Below are positions 22,700 through 33,300 of a stretch of DNA of 64,000 bases, piece by piece (position 1 is the stretch's first letter; the number at the start of each line of letters is the position of its first letter). The stretch comes from Halichondria panicea (lineage: Eukaryota > Porifera > Demospongiae > Suberitida > Halichondriidae): the NCBI RefSeq assembly GCF_963675165.1, contig NC_087381.1:2852001-2916000 (forward strand), read 5' to 3'. The translations under genes and the position numbers were made by a program. The notes below the pieces were generated by a model. It had not been told where the DNA came from. It made no database searches and saw only the letters and a list, made by a program, of their open reading frames with translations.

Positions 22700-22992
22700 T
22701 ACTGATGAGAATGAAGTGAACATGAAGCACCCCCTTGACGTTGTCTCAAGCTACCTTACCTAGTTGCTCCTTGAATGTCATAGCTAGATGGATAGGCTTC
22801 CCCACAGCACCCCTTTACAAATACATCTTCTGCTATCAACTTTCACTACTGCAAAAAACACAGAATGGTAATGGTCGTTAACTTTACACAGCTGAGATAT
22901 TTCCGTTTTCCGTTTCCGTTTTCCGTTTCCGTCTTCCGTTTCCGCTTTCCGCCTTCCGTTTCCGTTTTCCGTTTCCTTCTTTTCCATGCACC

Positions 22993-24585
22993 CGGCCTGA
23001 TGGTTGTGATGGAAGTATACTGATGGTTAATTATCTCCTTGGCATTCTGTAATAGATAGAGTCATGTGATGGCCCTTATGATGTTACTTGTGCGATGACA
23101 TGCATGGGTCTGTGGAATAAACTAATTGTATCATGTATTTATGTCTCACACGAGGGATATACAGTAAAGCTGACTGTGTGTGTCCAGCCGTAACTGCTCA
23201 ATGGTCCAAACTTACATAATAAAAATTAATTATGAAATGCTAATGAATTTGCAAATCCGCCAAAATTTTAGTACCATAAAAACAGAGAAAAAAATCTGAA
23301 AACGCAAAAATGACTAATCTTTAATAGTAACCTTATATAAAGGTATAGCCAACTTTACGGCTAAATTAGTATACTATACCCTAGCTGTTACACTGGTTCA
23401 TATCTGCTCCCCTGTCTACCAACAGGAATCATGCACAACTGTCTGTGTGTCACTATAAAAGCAATGATTTGCAGTATTGGGTGGAGGGTGCATGCATGGG
23501 CTCAGGTCTCAAAAGGTCACTTTGCTCCAGTGCAATAATTATGCCATATACTGGCACTGCTATTCCTTTGATCTCAGAGGCTAGTTTCTGTAGAAAATAG
23601 TTATAAACTATCTTATTTCTATTGCATACTTGGCAGGCAACCTGGCGAGACGTCACTTAAAAACAAGCCGTAACATAATCTGTTATAAGTACTCTCATTC
23701 CCATCTGCCCCCCTGACCGTATCTCATGCTGAAACGTTGGATTCTGATGGTCAGTTCGTCAAAAATTGTTGTGTGTAAGAGTATATGCATGGATGTGAAA
23801 TTTCTTGCCAAGTAGGAATTAACTTTCACAGGTATACACACTATTTTGAGTGTTAATAATCTGGGCATGGTGTCGTTTTGTTGCTGACAAAGTTTGCGAG
23901 CTATACACTGTTAAAAATGGGGTGTTGATTAACACCCCGATTTTCAATGTCCAATTTTAAGTGTGTGCTAAACAAGCACATCTGTGCACAACAACACACC
24001 TAGTGTGTAAGCAGAACGCTCCAACTGAAAAGCATGTAACTTAAAACACACCTAGCTGGTTGTATATAGTATCAGAGCCTCAATGTTTAGTGTTTATTGC
24101 ATAGTTGCTCTTTACCGTCTGTGGTGGCTCAGTGTGATTGTTGCTTGTTTGTTCTAAACTCTTTACCAAATCTATATTTATACAGTATAGATACGTACAG
24201 GATCAAGCCTATATTTGGTTGACTATTGCTATACCATTTGCTGCTGTAATGGCTGATTACCCTGAATTAAATCATCACTAACAATGTGTTAAAAATGGGT
24301 AGTTATACCATAGATTGAAAAGTTAGAGGGATAGGAAACTGAGTGGTGCACGTGATGATTTTACATTGAATCTGCAGTGGAGCCTCGAAAATTATCCGCG
24401 TTACGAGGCTATTAAAACTTATCTTACACAGAGGGGCTCTCTTTCTTGACCTGTTAATAGCTTGCCAACACTCTCTGAAGATGGTAAATACAAGTCTACA
24501 AGATCACTATACACGTACGTATAGCTAGCTACATCCTAATATACCACGAGGCAGATCAGGTGCACATCACGTGATGATTAGATTT
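22993..24585. other. Intergenic, dispersed repeat fragments, no gene
   Basis: Contains a GTTAAAAATGGGGTGTTGATTAACACCCC hairpin near 23911-23940 and, at about 23255-23380, a piece resembling the TTTTGGCGGATTTG-family fragments seen at 3991 and 25265. Near 24300-24420 is a copy of the GATTGAAAAGTTAGAGGGATAGGAAAC dispersed repeat. No coding signal is recognised. Confidence 0.35.
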
Positions 24586-24791
24586 GGCCTGATAAATATT
24601 TTTGCCGCGGCAAACGGCCCGGTAAATGTTTTTACCGCGGCAAATGGCTCAGTAAATTTTTTGGAGCGGTATTTACCCATCCACAAAATTTTACTTTTTG
24701 CGGGGCAATCGTCTCGGTATTTACCGAGGCAAACAGTTTTGCCGCGGCAATTGTCCCAGTAAAAATGTTTTGCCGCGGCAATATTACCGGC
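24586..24791. repeat. Array of TTTTGCCGCGGCAA palindromes
   Basis: The palindrome TTGCCGCGGCAA or a close variant (ACCGCGGCAA, GAGGCAAACAG) recurs six or more times over 200 bp, separated by words like GTAAATNTTTT. The right half is roughly the inverse of the left, so the whole can fold into one long hairpin. Probably a small fold-back element. Confidence 0.6.
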
Positions 24792-25970
24792 ACAATACTG
24801 ACTCAAATTACACGCCATATTGTACCACTACCTGTTCTCAAATGTTTCAGCATGTCTCCAGTCTGGTTTAGTTTTATTGCTCCTGAGTTGCTGTGCAAGT
24901 CATACATGATAACAACATCACTATTATGCACTGCATTATATCACTCTTCTGGTTTCTTTATCATGTCACCAGCCGAGGGTTTGTACTTTAGTGCTCTAGT
25001 TATCTCATGGATTTGTTATTATGACATTATTGCATTACGTAATGCCAAAAATGGACTTTCTTGCTAATGTTGACTGAACATTTCAAATTAAACGTTTATT
25101 TGTGAAATTTTGTAATTGATTTTCATAGTAATGGATAATGTAATAGACAGCTCGTCCTATATCAAAATTTCAAAATTTCCTGACGGGAAACTAAAGTCAA
25201 AGTTGTAGTGGCCTTATAAACGGGTAGTAATTTTAGCGTTTTCATTTTTCTCTGTTTTTAGGGTACTATAGTAATTTTGGCGGATTTGTAGCAAACTCAT
25301 TATAGCACAACATATTTGTCACAAAATATATACTACTATTTAATCCACCCACCGCAAACAGTGGATATCAGGCCCTCTTTTCTCTAGAGGGGCTGGCCTG
25401 GGATCAAGGCTATATATGCAGAACTTACTGTATAGAGCTCTACTGTGGAGTTGTTATTGAGACTGAGAAAAGAGGATTGATGAAATCTGTCAGAACTTGC
25501 TTGATTCAATGTTAGTATAATTATTACAATCCTTATAATTACTACGCATATATACACACTTTATTGTTCGTTGGGTACATGTTTTTGTTCTAGACTACCC
25601 TGGTGAGTAGCTATATATATATAATTATACTGCATAGTGTATGAGAGCCTATAATTATTATATATAGTGATACTACACAGTAAAAACATGCATATTCGTT
25701 ACAGTAACATAAAACATGTTAAACGAAACCATGTTTTGGAATTTCATGTAGAAATAACACATATTTCTGTTAAAATGACACTAAAATTAATTACGATGAT
25801 GCATTTCATAATTTCACGATGCACGCATATTAAGTGTTTTTGCTGTGTAATTGTCTTCATGTACAGTATAGGAGTTAGAGGCCATTTATTTTGTATGTGG
25901 TCTGTTACTGGCTCAGACTGCATGATGAACTGCATGAATGTTGACTGCATGTATAGACTATAATAATTTT
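24792..25970. other. Intergenic, repeat fragments, no gene
   Basis: A second TTTTGGCGGATTTGTAGC fragment (about 25272-25330) is preceded by GTAGTAATTTTAGCG, matching the fragment near 3991-4127. A CTCTTTTCTCTAGAGGGG block lies near 25375. Open frames at 24765-25067 and 25667-25963 show no recognisable domain. Confidence 0.3.
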
Positions 25971-25971
25971 A

Positions 25972-26591
25972 GATCATGTTTGTCATAAATACTGCAATCT
26001 GATTGGTTAGAGGAAATGTTCTATCCAATTTAGAAAATCATGTACTTCAATAGAAAATCATGTACTTCAATAGAAAATCATGTAGCAAAGATTTGATCAA
26101 GATAAGATAATAATCATAATAAACGTACATAATAATAATAATAATAAGCAATACTTGACGTCAATGAGTGTTTCTTTGGTATTGTTTCCTTTCTTGCTTG
26201 TTCTACTATCTTTACTTGACTTTGGGGGAGCGAATTTTCTTGCTTTCTTTGCCACTGGAGCAGTAAGTAGGTTCTCACTGGCTATGGAGGAGAGCAAATA
26301 GTCTACGAACCTTCGTCTTGCAGGTCAGAGAGAGCAGAGAGCAGATAGGAAGGTGGGGCTGGTTGCTGCAGCAGATATGGAGGTGGGGCTGGTTGCTGCA
26401 AAGACAGAGCTGGAGGTGTGGCTGGTTTGGAAGGAAGCAGGGAAGGGTGGGCTGGGTTTCAGTAGTTCGAAACCGTGTAATAGGGGAACTCAAGAAAGCG
26501 TTCGGCACAGGAGGAGGCTCAGAATCCATTGTTTGTGCGTTCAAACCATTGTTGTCAGGCGTATGAGCGTTGTTGCTATGATCTAAAATGC
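25972..26591 (-). mobile_element. Larger relative of the element at 57205-57382, with minus-strand open frames
   Basis: The left part (ATCATGTTTGTCATAAATACTGCAATCTGATTGG.. and three tandem copies of a 21 bp unit with AGAAAATCATGTACTTCA) is shared with 57190-57330. Here about 450 bp are interposed before the junction GTTGCTATGATCTAA, which both copies share. The interposed part carries two minus-strand open frames (26544-26275, Pro/Gln-rich with repeated SNQPHLHIC-like units, and 26297-26097, Lys/Ser-rich). This may be the remnant of the longer element from which the shorter copies derive. No enzyme motif is seen. Confidence 0.4.
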
Positions 26592-26724
26592 TTAGACACT
26601 GTTTAGGAAGTCTCCACGTGATTTAGAAGCCCTCAGGGCTAGTAGAACCCTCACTGCGTTCGGGATTCTACAGAACGCCCTTTGGACTTCTAAATCACGT
26701 AGAAACTTCCTAAACAGTGTCTAA
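26592..26724. mobile_element. 133 bp fold-back element, TTAGACACTGTTTAGGAAG
   Basis: Nearly perfect palindrome with ends TTAGACACTGTTTAGGAAG and CTTCCTAAACAGTGTCTAA. A second copy lies at 57383-57517 with the same interior (CTCAGGGCTAGTAGAACCC). Confidence 0.75.
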
Positions 26725-26803
26725 CTATTATATAGAATTATGCATGCAGAACATCATGTACATGTATACCATTGCAGGGTTACACAATAATAATGCACAC
26801 TAT

Positions 26804-27082
26804 CAAGAGTTCATTACGCAACTCCACTTAAAACCATAGTAGGCGTTCCTTCAGGCCTACGTCACAACCACATGCTGTTGTATAAAGTGTGAAATCAAAT
26901 TTGCATAGTGATGATTATCACTAATTTACAACTGCGGTAGGAAAGGCAATGAATAACAGCATTACTAATTTACCTTTCCTACTTGTTGCGGTTACAACAG
27001 CCAGTATCTGTGACATAGGAGTGGAGGAATGCTTTTTGTGCACAGTCTATTGGAGTTGCGTACTCTTCCTAATGAACTCTTG
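26804..27082. mobile_element. MITE with TIR CAAGAGTTCATTA..GCAACTCC
   Basis: About 280 bp. The left end CAAGAGTTCATTACGCAACTCC is mirrored, with an extra TACTCTTCC-type insertion, by GGAGTTGCGTACTCTTCCTAATGAACTCTTG at the right. An interior pair GTAGGAAAGG / CCTTTCCTAC also occurs. A second copy at about 55979-56393 is interrupted by another MITE. Confidence 0.7.
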
Positions 27083-27311
27083 ACACTATAATTATATATA
27101 CCTGCAGTTGACAATAAAAATCAAATAGATATATATAGTACTCCCTGCATGCTATAGTGTAATTATTGACCAGTGCCAAAAGAATTATTTACAATTACAA
27201 GTCTATACGATTTTATATAAGCTATATATATTATAGCTATCACTGCATGATTATTGAAAGAAATGCGACCACGCTTGTATACTGATATAGATGAACAAAT
27301 ATAATGTTAAG

Positions 27312-27548
27312 TACCGTATAGCGCGAAATTTTCGAGGGGCTTAATTTTCGCGGATTTCGTGGGTTGGAATTCTACACGAAAATTAAGTCCACGAAAAGTG
27401 TTCGTTAATAAGAATTACCTGCTACATGCAAATATTTAAAGGCGTGGCTTCCGGTAAACAGTCATTCCGCGAACATTGTGCAACGAAATGGCTTTTAGAG
27501 GCCAATCCACGAAATATAAGTGCCTCGAAAATTTCGCGCTATACGGTA
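27312..27548. mobile_element. MITE, TACCGTATAGCGCGAAA family
   Basis: Perfect end inversion: starts TACCGTATAGCGCGAAATT and ends TTTCGCGCTATACGGTA. 237 bp, AT-rich ends with a GGCGTGGCTTCCGGTAA core. TA-flanked insertion is compatible with a Tc1/mariner-mobilised element. The copy at 18484-18697 is in the opposite order. Confidence 0.8.
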
Positions 27549-30377
27549 ATTATGATGTACACTATAGCACGTACTATAGTTTGGCCCTGCATGTACGCAT
27601 GTAGTACATGCATGCATGCTCAGTGCTATAATTAAGGTGTCGACTGGATAATGATACAAAACAATAGAGAGAAGGATTTCGATGAATTCGTGTAATTTTA
27701 GTTGACTGAATATAATTATAGCTATAGGTATAATTTTCATAAAACTGTTTCGAAAGCACATGCAGCAGGTTCTATATTATATTGAAGTAAAAGTGCATTC
27801 AGATTATCTTGTACAAGGCATATAAATATAATGACTCGCCTTAAGATCCTCAAACGAGTTTCATGACAGTGCTGGATTTCCTCTATATATATATAGGATA
27901 TTCTGTGATTACAATCGACGTGTCACCTTCTGTAAAATTATATGCACGTCTATATTAATTGGTCAGTATAGTAGATTATGCTATAGCGCATTAGAAGTGA
28001 GTAATAGTCTAAATAAAGTGCTATAGAAACTTACTTTAATACAGCGTTAAAACTTTCGTGGTGGAGCAATATTAATTTAGTCAGTTCGTGGGATGTATTT
28101 TTGTGGCTGCATGTGCACTGTAGGTAAAAGTGGTCAATGATCTCAGTACGCTATTTTACCAATGGTAAGGGGGTATACTTTTTTTTCATTAGGGGGTATA
28201 CTTTTTCATTAGGGTATACGTTATAAAAATGATTTGGAAGCTGTAAACTACGCTCACTGCACACTCAGTTTGAGGTGGTAAATTCCAAAAAATAAGTGTA
28301 ACAGTTTCCTTTGATAGAGTGGTGCGGGGGCCATATGTTACACTTAGCTATACAATGTACATGTATTGGTATCTCAAGTATCTCAAGTAATTTTTTGTGT
28401 AAGTATATACACAGTTGAGTTCAAGTAGATGTTCAAGTAGATGTGACCTTTGCTTGTTCATCATTCGTTCGTGGTTAATTCTAAAGCATTATTATGTCTG
28501 GCTAAGATTATGTGTGTTGTGCAAGGCGCTGACTATGGTGTTCAATAGAGGAGATAGGACATGCACATGCAGGGCCGTAGATAGCTTAGGTTTGCAGGAA
28601 ATAACAGCTGAAAATTTTTACTAAAAAAAAGGTCAACTGTTATTTCATATCCGTGATCTCGCTTACATAATTTCTCCCACACAGAGACTGATGGAGACAA
28701 CAGTCAAGATAAAATTGACATTGATGTATTATTATCATGTCTGGCCCCAGACCACTCCCTTGCACGTGATCTGACATGTGCCAGGGAGGAGTCTGGCCTC
28801 GAGACTAGGTTCCTCTCTCCTCCTTCAGGGAGGGCGGCGACGCCCGTCTAGATTGTTGATACAATCACAGATTTGAAGAGCAAAAGGAGCGAGGCCAGAG
28901 GGAGACGGATTGGAAACGGAAGTTACTAAACACCAAGTAAACACCCGCCGTCACCTTCGAGGTTAAGCCACTGCCACCAATTAAACAAAGTGCACCTGCC
29001 CAATACACTCGCAAGCCGTCGAGTCACTGTTGCACAAAACAATAATATCTCAAAATCTAAGTTGTGGTTGAAACTGGTTGAAAAGCTATTTCACATCAGT
29101 ATAAGCCCAGCAATGAACCATCCTGATCTTAAAAACGTCAAGTGTATTTCCTTGAAAGATACACGCCAAACCAAACCCACTATCAAAGTACACAGTCTTG
29201 AATGATTTGCGAGGTTTCGGATTAAAGGGGTCCGGATTAGCGAGGTTCTACTGTATTAGTAGCTTTATGTTATGTAGCTTTGGCATCTCCACCGAGGCAT
29301 CAGCACCTGTGGTGCTTTCATTATGTTAGTCTTTGTTGCAAGTCAAAAGAGTGTTCAGTTCTAGGCAAAAAAATTAATGTCTGAATGTGAAGATTATTTG
29401 AATATTAACATTTTGTGTCGTTGCATGTGTGCTGTGTTTATGTCTACATTTATTTACGTTGTTTTTATGTTATCAGGGCCTATTTTTCACGCTATTTTGT
29501 GATTTTCCTGGAAGTCATCAGTGTTATATACATGCAGTGATGTTTAATAATCCCATGCAGGAACTATAATCAACATGACTGCCACTATAATGCTAATTAC
29601 AGGAGACTCAGTGCATGCACTCCTGTAATTATTAATAGCTTGATAATTATGCCCCCATATCATGCCCCGCCCCAATGGCACTATACTTAAATTTACGTAG
29701 CTTGTTATGATCATTGATTATAAATTATAAACATGCAATGGATGTACATGTGTAAATGTATAGAATCTAGGCAAAGAGATTGTTATTAAGAGGAACGACC
29801 ACTAGATCTATAGATATCTATATAATATCTAGCTAGATCTAGATATTATAATTAAGGTCCCCAATAGCATCCGGAATTGAATTGCAACGTGAATGAACCA
29901 CGGGACTTTACTTCATCTTCCTCTACTTGACGTGGTGCATGGATCTTCTTCAAAACAAATGGAGCATGCATGATATGATTTCTTCATCAGTTGGTTTTAA
30001 AAGTGAGTTAAGTACTTGTTTACTTTTTCCTTGGTAGAACAATACCTCTCTTGTATTATTAGCATGTGGAATTGAATTGGAGTAGGTTCTACCAGAGATA
30101 GAGTAATCTCTGGTTCTACAAATATTCTCACCAAGTTGATCTAACTGCTGACTACTACCACCCACACAGATTGCTTGCGAGATAGATATATAGTGGGTGG
30201 GTGGTATAGATCTATAGATTGTCAGAGTTCTGGGGAAAACCCACTGCACAAACAATAATTATGGTAGTCTAGGCTAGGCTGCTAGGCTTGTGTGTAGGTT
30301 AACCTGTGTGTAGCCCAACTATATATATAGCATACTAGCAGAGCAGGACAAACACCTGTTATTACATCAGTGCAAGA
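27549..30377. other. Intergenic region upstream of the CARD/ankyrin gene
   Basis: No gene recognised in nearly 3 kb. Visible features: a GGGGTATACTTTTT..CATTA tandem (28165-28215); a transposon end GGTCCGGATTAGCGAGGTTCTACTGTA (about 29230-29256) with no clear partner; a block at 29265-29330 (..GGCATCTCCACCGAGGCATCAGC..) that recurs inverted at about 57763-57822; and a small ACAGGAG.CTCAGTGCATG..CTCCTGT hairpin near 29600-29630. A TATATATATA run at 30320-30330, about 50 bp before the start codon at 30378, is a possible core promoter. Confidence 0.35.
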
Positions 30378-33300
30378 ATGAGTACTCTGTCGGGAACCTC
30401 TGCGCCCGAGTACAAAGCATTTCGTGAATGTTACGGTGTTCTAGTGAACACTGTGAAACAACAAGTTGGCGAGACCTGTGATTCTTTATATGCTAAAAGC
30501 TACATACCAGAGACAGTTCGAGACTACACAAGAACGGATGGAATTCCAGACTTGAAAAAAGCTCAGAAATTGGTCGACTTTGTTAGTGATGCCATTAAAA
30601 CTAACTCCAATGTTCTCCGTGGGTTTATTGCGATACTCAAACTTGAAGGTCCGTTCAATGATGACATTGTGAAAAAACTGGAAGAAAGTTATCGAAAAGC
30701 ATGTGAGCATAAATCGTTTCAATCTTCTGAAAAATCGAGTGACGTACACCAAGCTGACGATGGAGATGTTTCCTCTGGAGATGAGTCGTTTCATTCGGCC
30801 ATAGATGATCGAAATGTATTTGTGTGTCCTTACTGCCAAGAGTGTTCTCTTCAACAGTTTTACTCAAAAGAAGGGTGTCCCAAGAAATCAATATCTCACA
30901 AAACTAGATCTACCAATCTCTTCCCTTATCTCGATGTGACAGGTCTTGCTGACGAACATGTCTTTGATTTGGAAGAAAGATTGATATCCGATACAAGAGA
31001 AATTATGATCAAGTTTTCTGATTTCTCGTTGTGTGTTAGAAAGTCATTGGAAGAAATGGATATTCCTTTAGACAAGTTACAAGATTGTGTACTGAGTGCC
31101 GTTATTCTCCAGAAAGATCAAGGTGTGAGTGCACTTGATACCGAGCACAAGGAGAGGGTCCTTGCGGCAAACAGCCTTGCCAGAATATTCTCCATACTTC
31201 GAGTCTATGATTACATCTCATTCTTGAACTACCAAATCATTGAGCTGCTCATTCAACACCATGGAAATGCTGATGAGAACAAAAGGCTTAAACAGTATCT
31301 TGTTGCTTTGAGAACCTTCTGCCAACGAAGTATTTTCGAAGTCCCTTTATCTGTTTTTTCATCACACAGGTCTCGTAAGACGGCCAAAGTGTTTGCGCTC
31401 AAATGCACAGAACGGACATTAACACTACAGGGAGTTCGAGCGATGCAAAACAATGTTGCTGAAATCTTAGGCCTGGAATTCAATGCTTTACAACTTTGCT
31501 CCGTCAAGAAAGGTTGTGTTGAGTTACACTTCTTGGTTTCCGCAGCTGTTGCTGAGCATATCTTCCCACTGTCCCCTTCTCAACAGTCGGCACTCAGTGA
31601 GATTGGAGCGAGGCTTCTCCCGTATGACGAAGAAAATGAGTGAGTAAAATATTGTAAAAAGTTATCCAAAACTGATTATACTGTATCTGTATAACTATAG
31701 CTTCTATTAAGAGTGTAGTGGAAATTTACCTTTGTTATATTCCAGGAGAGAGATAACGTTGGAACCTCAGTCACCCACCACACTTCCAGAAGGGCTTTCC
31801 CAGTCCACAGCTCAGGAGATAGTGTGTCCATCACTCCCCAAAAAGTTGAAACTATCGCCCTCAAGATCTGTACAGGTAAACTTCAAGCAATTTAGTATGT
31901 GAACTCATAAGTGACGTATACAGGATGAGAATACTCTCCATACTGCGTGTGAAAGAGGAGACATTGAAACTGTGAAGTTGATGATTGACAAGGGAGCAGA
32001 TGTAAACGAGTGGGGCATAGTAAGTAATGCGTGTTTGTACTGTTTTTGTCCGGCGTTGAATTATATATGGATGTAAATGAAGCAGTTGAGTAACCAAGAT
32101 CTGAACATGCAGGATGGTAACACCCTACTTTATGCTGCCTGTAAGAATGGTCACACTGAGACTGCCCAGGTGCTGATTGACGGGGGAGCAAATGTGCACC
32201 AGCCCACTAGGGTACGATGTTTGTCTAATAATTGATAAGTTTTTCCAGTGGTATTGTGTTCTGCTAGCCAGTTCCTACAGTACATAACATTGCGACAGCT
32301 AATTGCATGTGTATATGGGTGGCTGATCATGAACATATTTGCTACAGGATGAGAATACCCCACTCCTTGCTGCTTTAGAGAAAGGCCACACTGATACTGC
32401 CCAGTTGCTGATTGATAGGGGAGCAGATGTGAACTGGTGGAAAACAGTATGTATACCTGTAAATATCCTGTGTTTATAGCTAAGAGTTGACAGTGTAGAT
32501 CACTCTCTATCAAAATGTTCGATATGACACTCAATTTCCATACTTTAATTTGTACAGGTGACATTGCCTACATGTATTAATTTTTGATTTTTGCCTGCCT
32601 GTCGGCTCTGAAGTGCTAGTAAACATATCTATATATAACCATGAGAGCTCACTTTGCTATATATACATGTACGTAGGATGGTAACGCACCACTTCATGCT
32701 GCTTGTGAGAAAGGCGACACTGAGATTGCCCAGTGGCTGTTTGACAGGCGAGCAAGTGTGAACAGTAGGAACTCGGTATGCTATAATATAATTGAACGTA
32801 AGCTTAAGTTACATACATGTACGTACGTACTAAAGCTAGTCTGCTCTAAAGGGCCTATTAATTGGTATCTATGTATGATAGTGTACCATCATGTGAGCTC
32901 ATTTTGCTATAGGCAGGGAGTACCCCACTGCTTGCTGCCTGTGAGAATGGCCACACTGAGACTGCCTTGTTGCTGATTGACAGAGGAGCATATGTGAACC
33001 AGCGTCACAGCCAGGTATACATAGAGCTACATAATCAAAACTGACAAGATTAATTAATTACATGTATTATTAGATGCGTTTTGCTTTTTACTAAAGCTAT
33101 AGTGTTTACGTAAAATGTTGCATCATAAGGCAGACGTGTGTTATATATGACAATGTATAAATGTGCATCAATAGCTCGATCATAATAAACTCACTTTGTT
33201 ACAGACAGGGAACACCCCACTCCATGTTGCCTGTGAGAATGGCCACACTGAAACTGCCCAGTTACTGATTAACAAGGGAGCAGATGTGAACAAAGGGAAC

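Larger units (their letters stand above)
21280..22992. mobile_element. Fold-back element with ~255 bp terminal inverted repeats
   Basis: The left arm (21280-21530) and right arm (22726-22992) are inverse copies. From the outside in, both carry GTGCATGGAAAAGAAGG, a GGAAACGGAAGGCGGAAA purine tract, ATATCTCAGCTGTG, TTAACGACCATTACC and AAGGTAGCTTGAGACAA..GGGGGTGC. The arms enclose about 1.2 kb that holds at least two more inverted-repeat elements. No transposase open frame is seen. Confidence 0.75.

Noticed and set aside
24567-24818. Open frames on both strands over the CCGCGG array
   Set aside because: Explained by the palindromic repeat; both strands give near-repeats of the same peptide unit.
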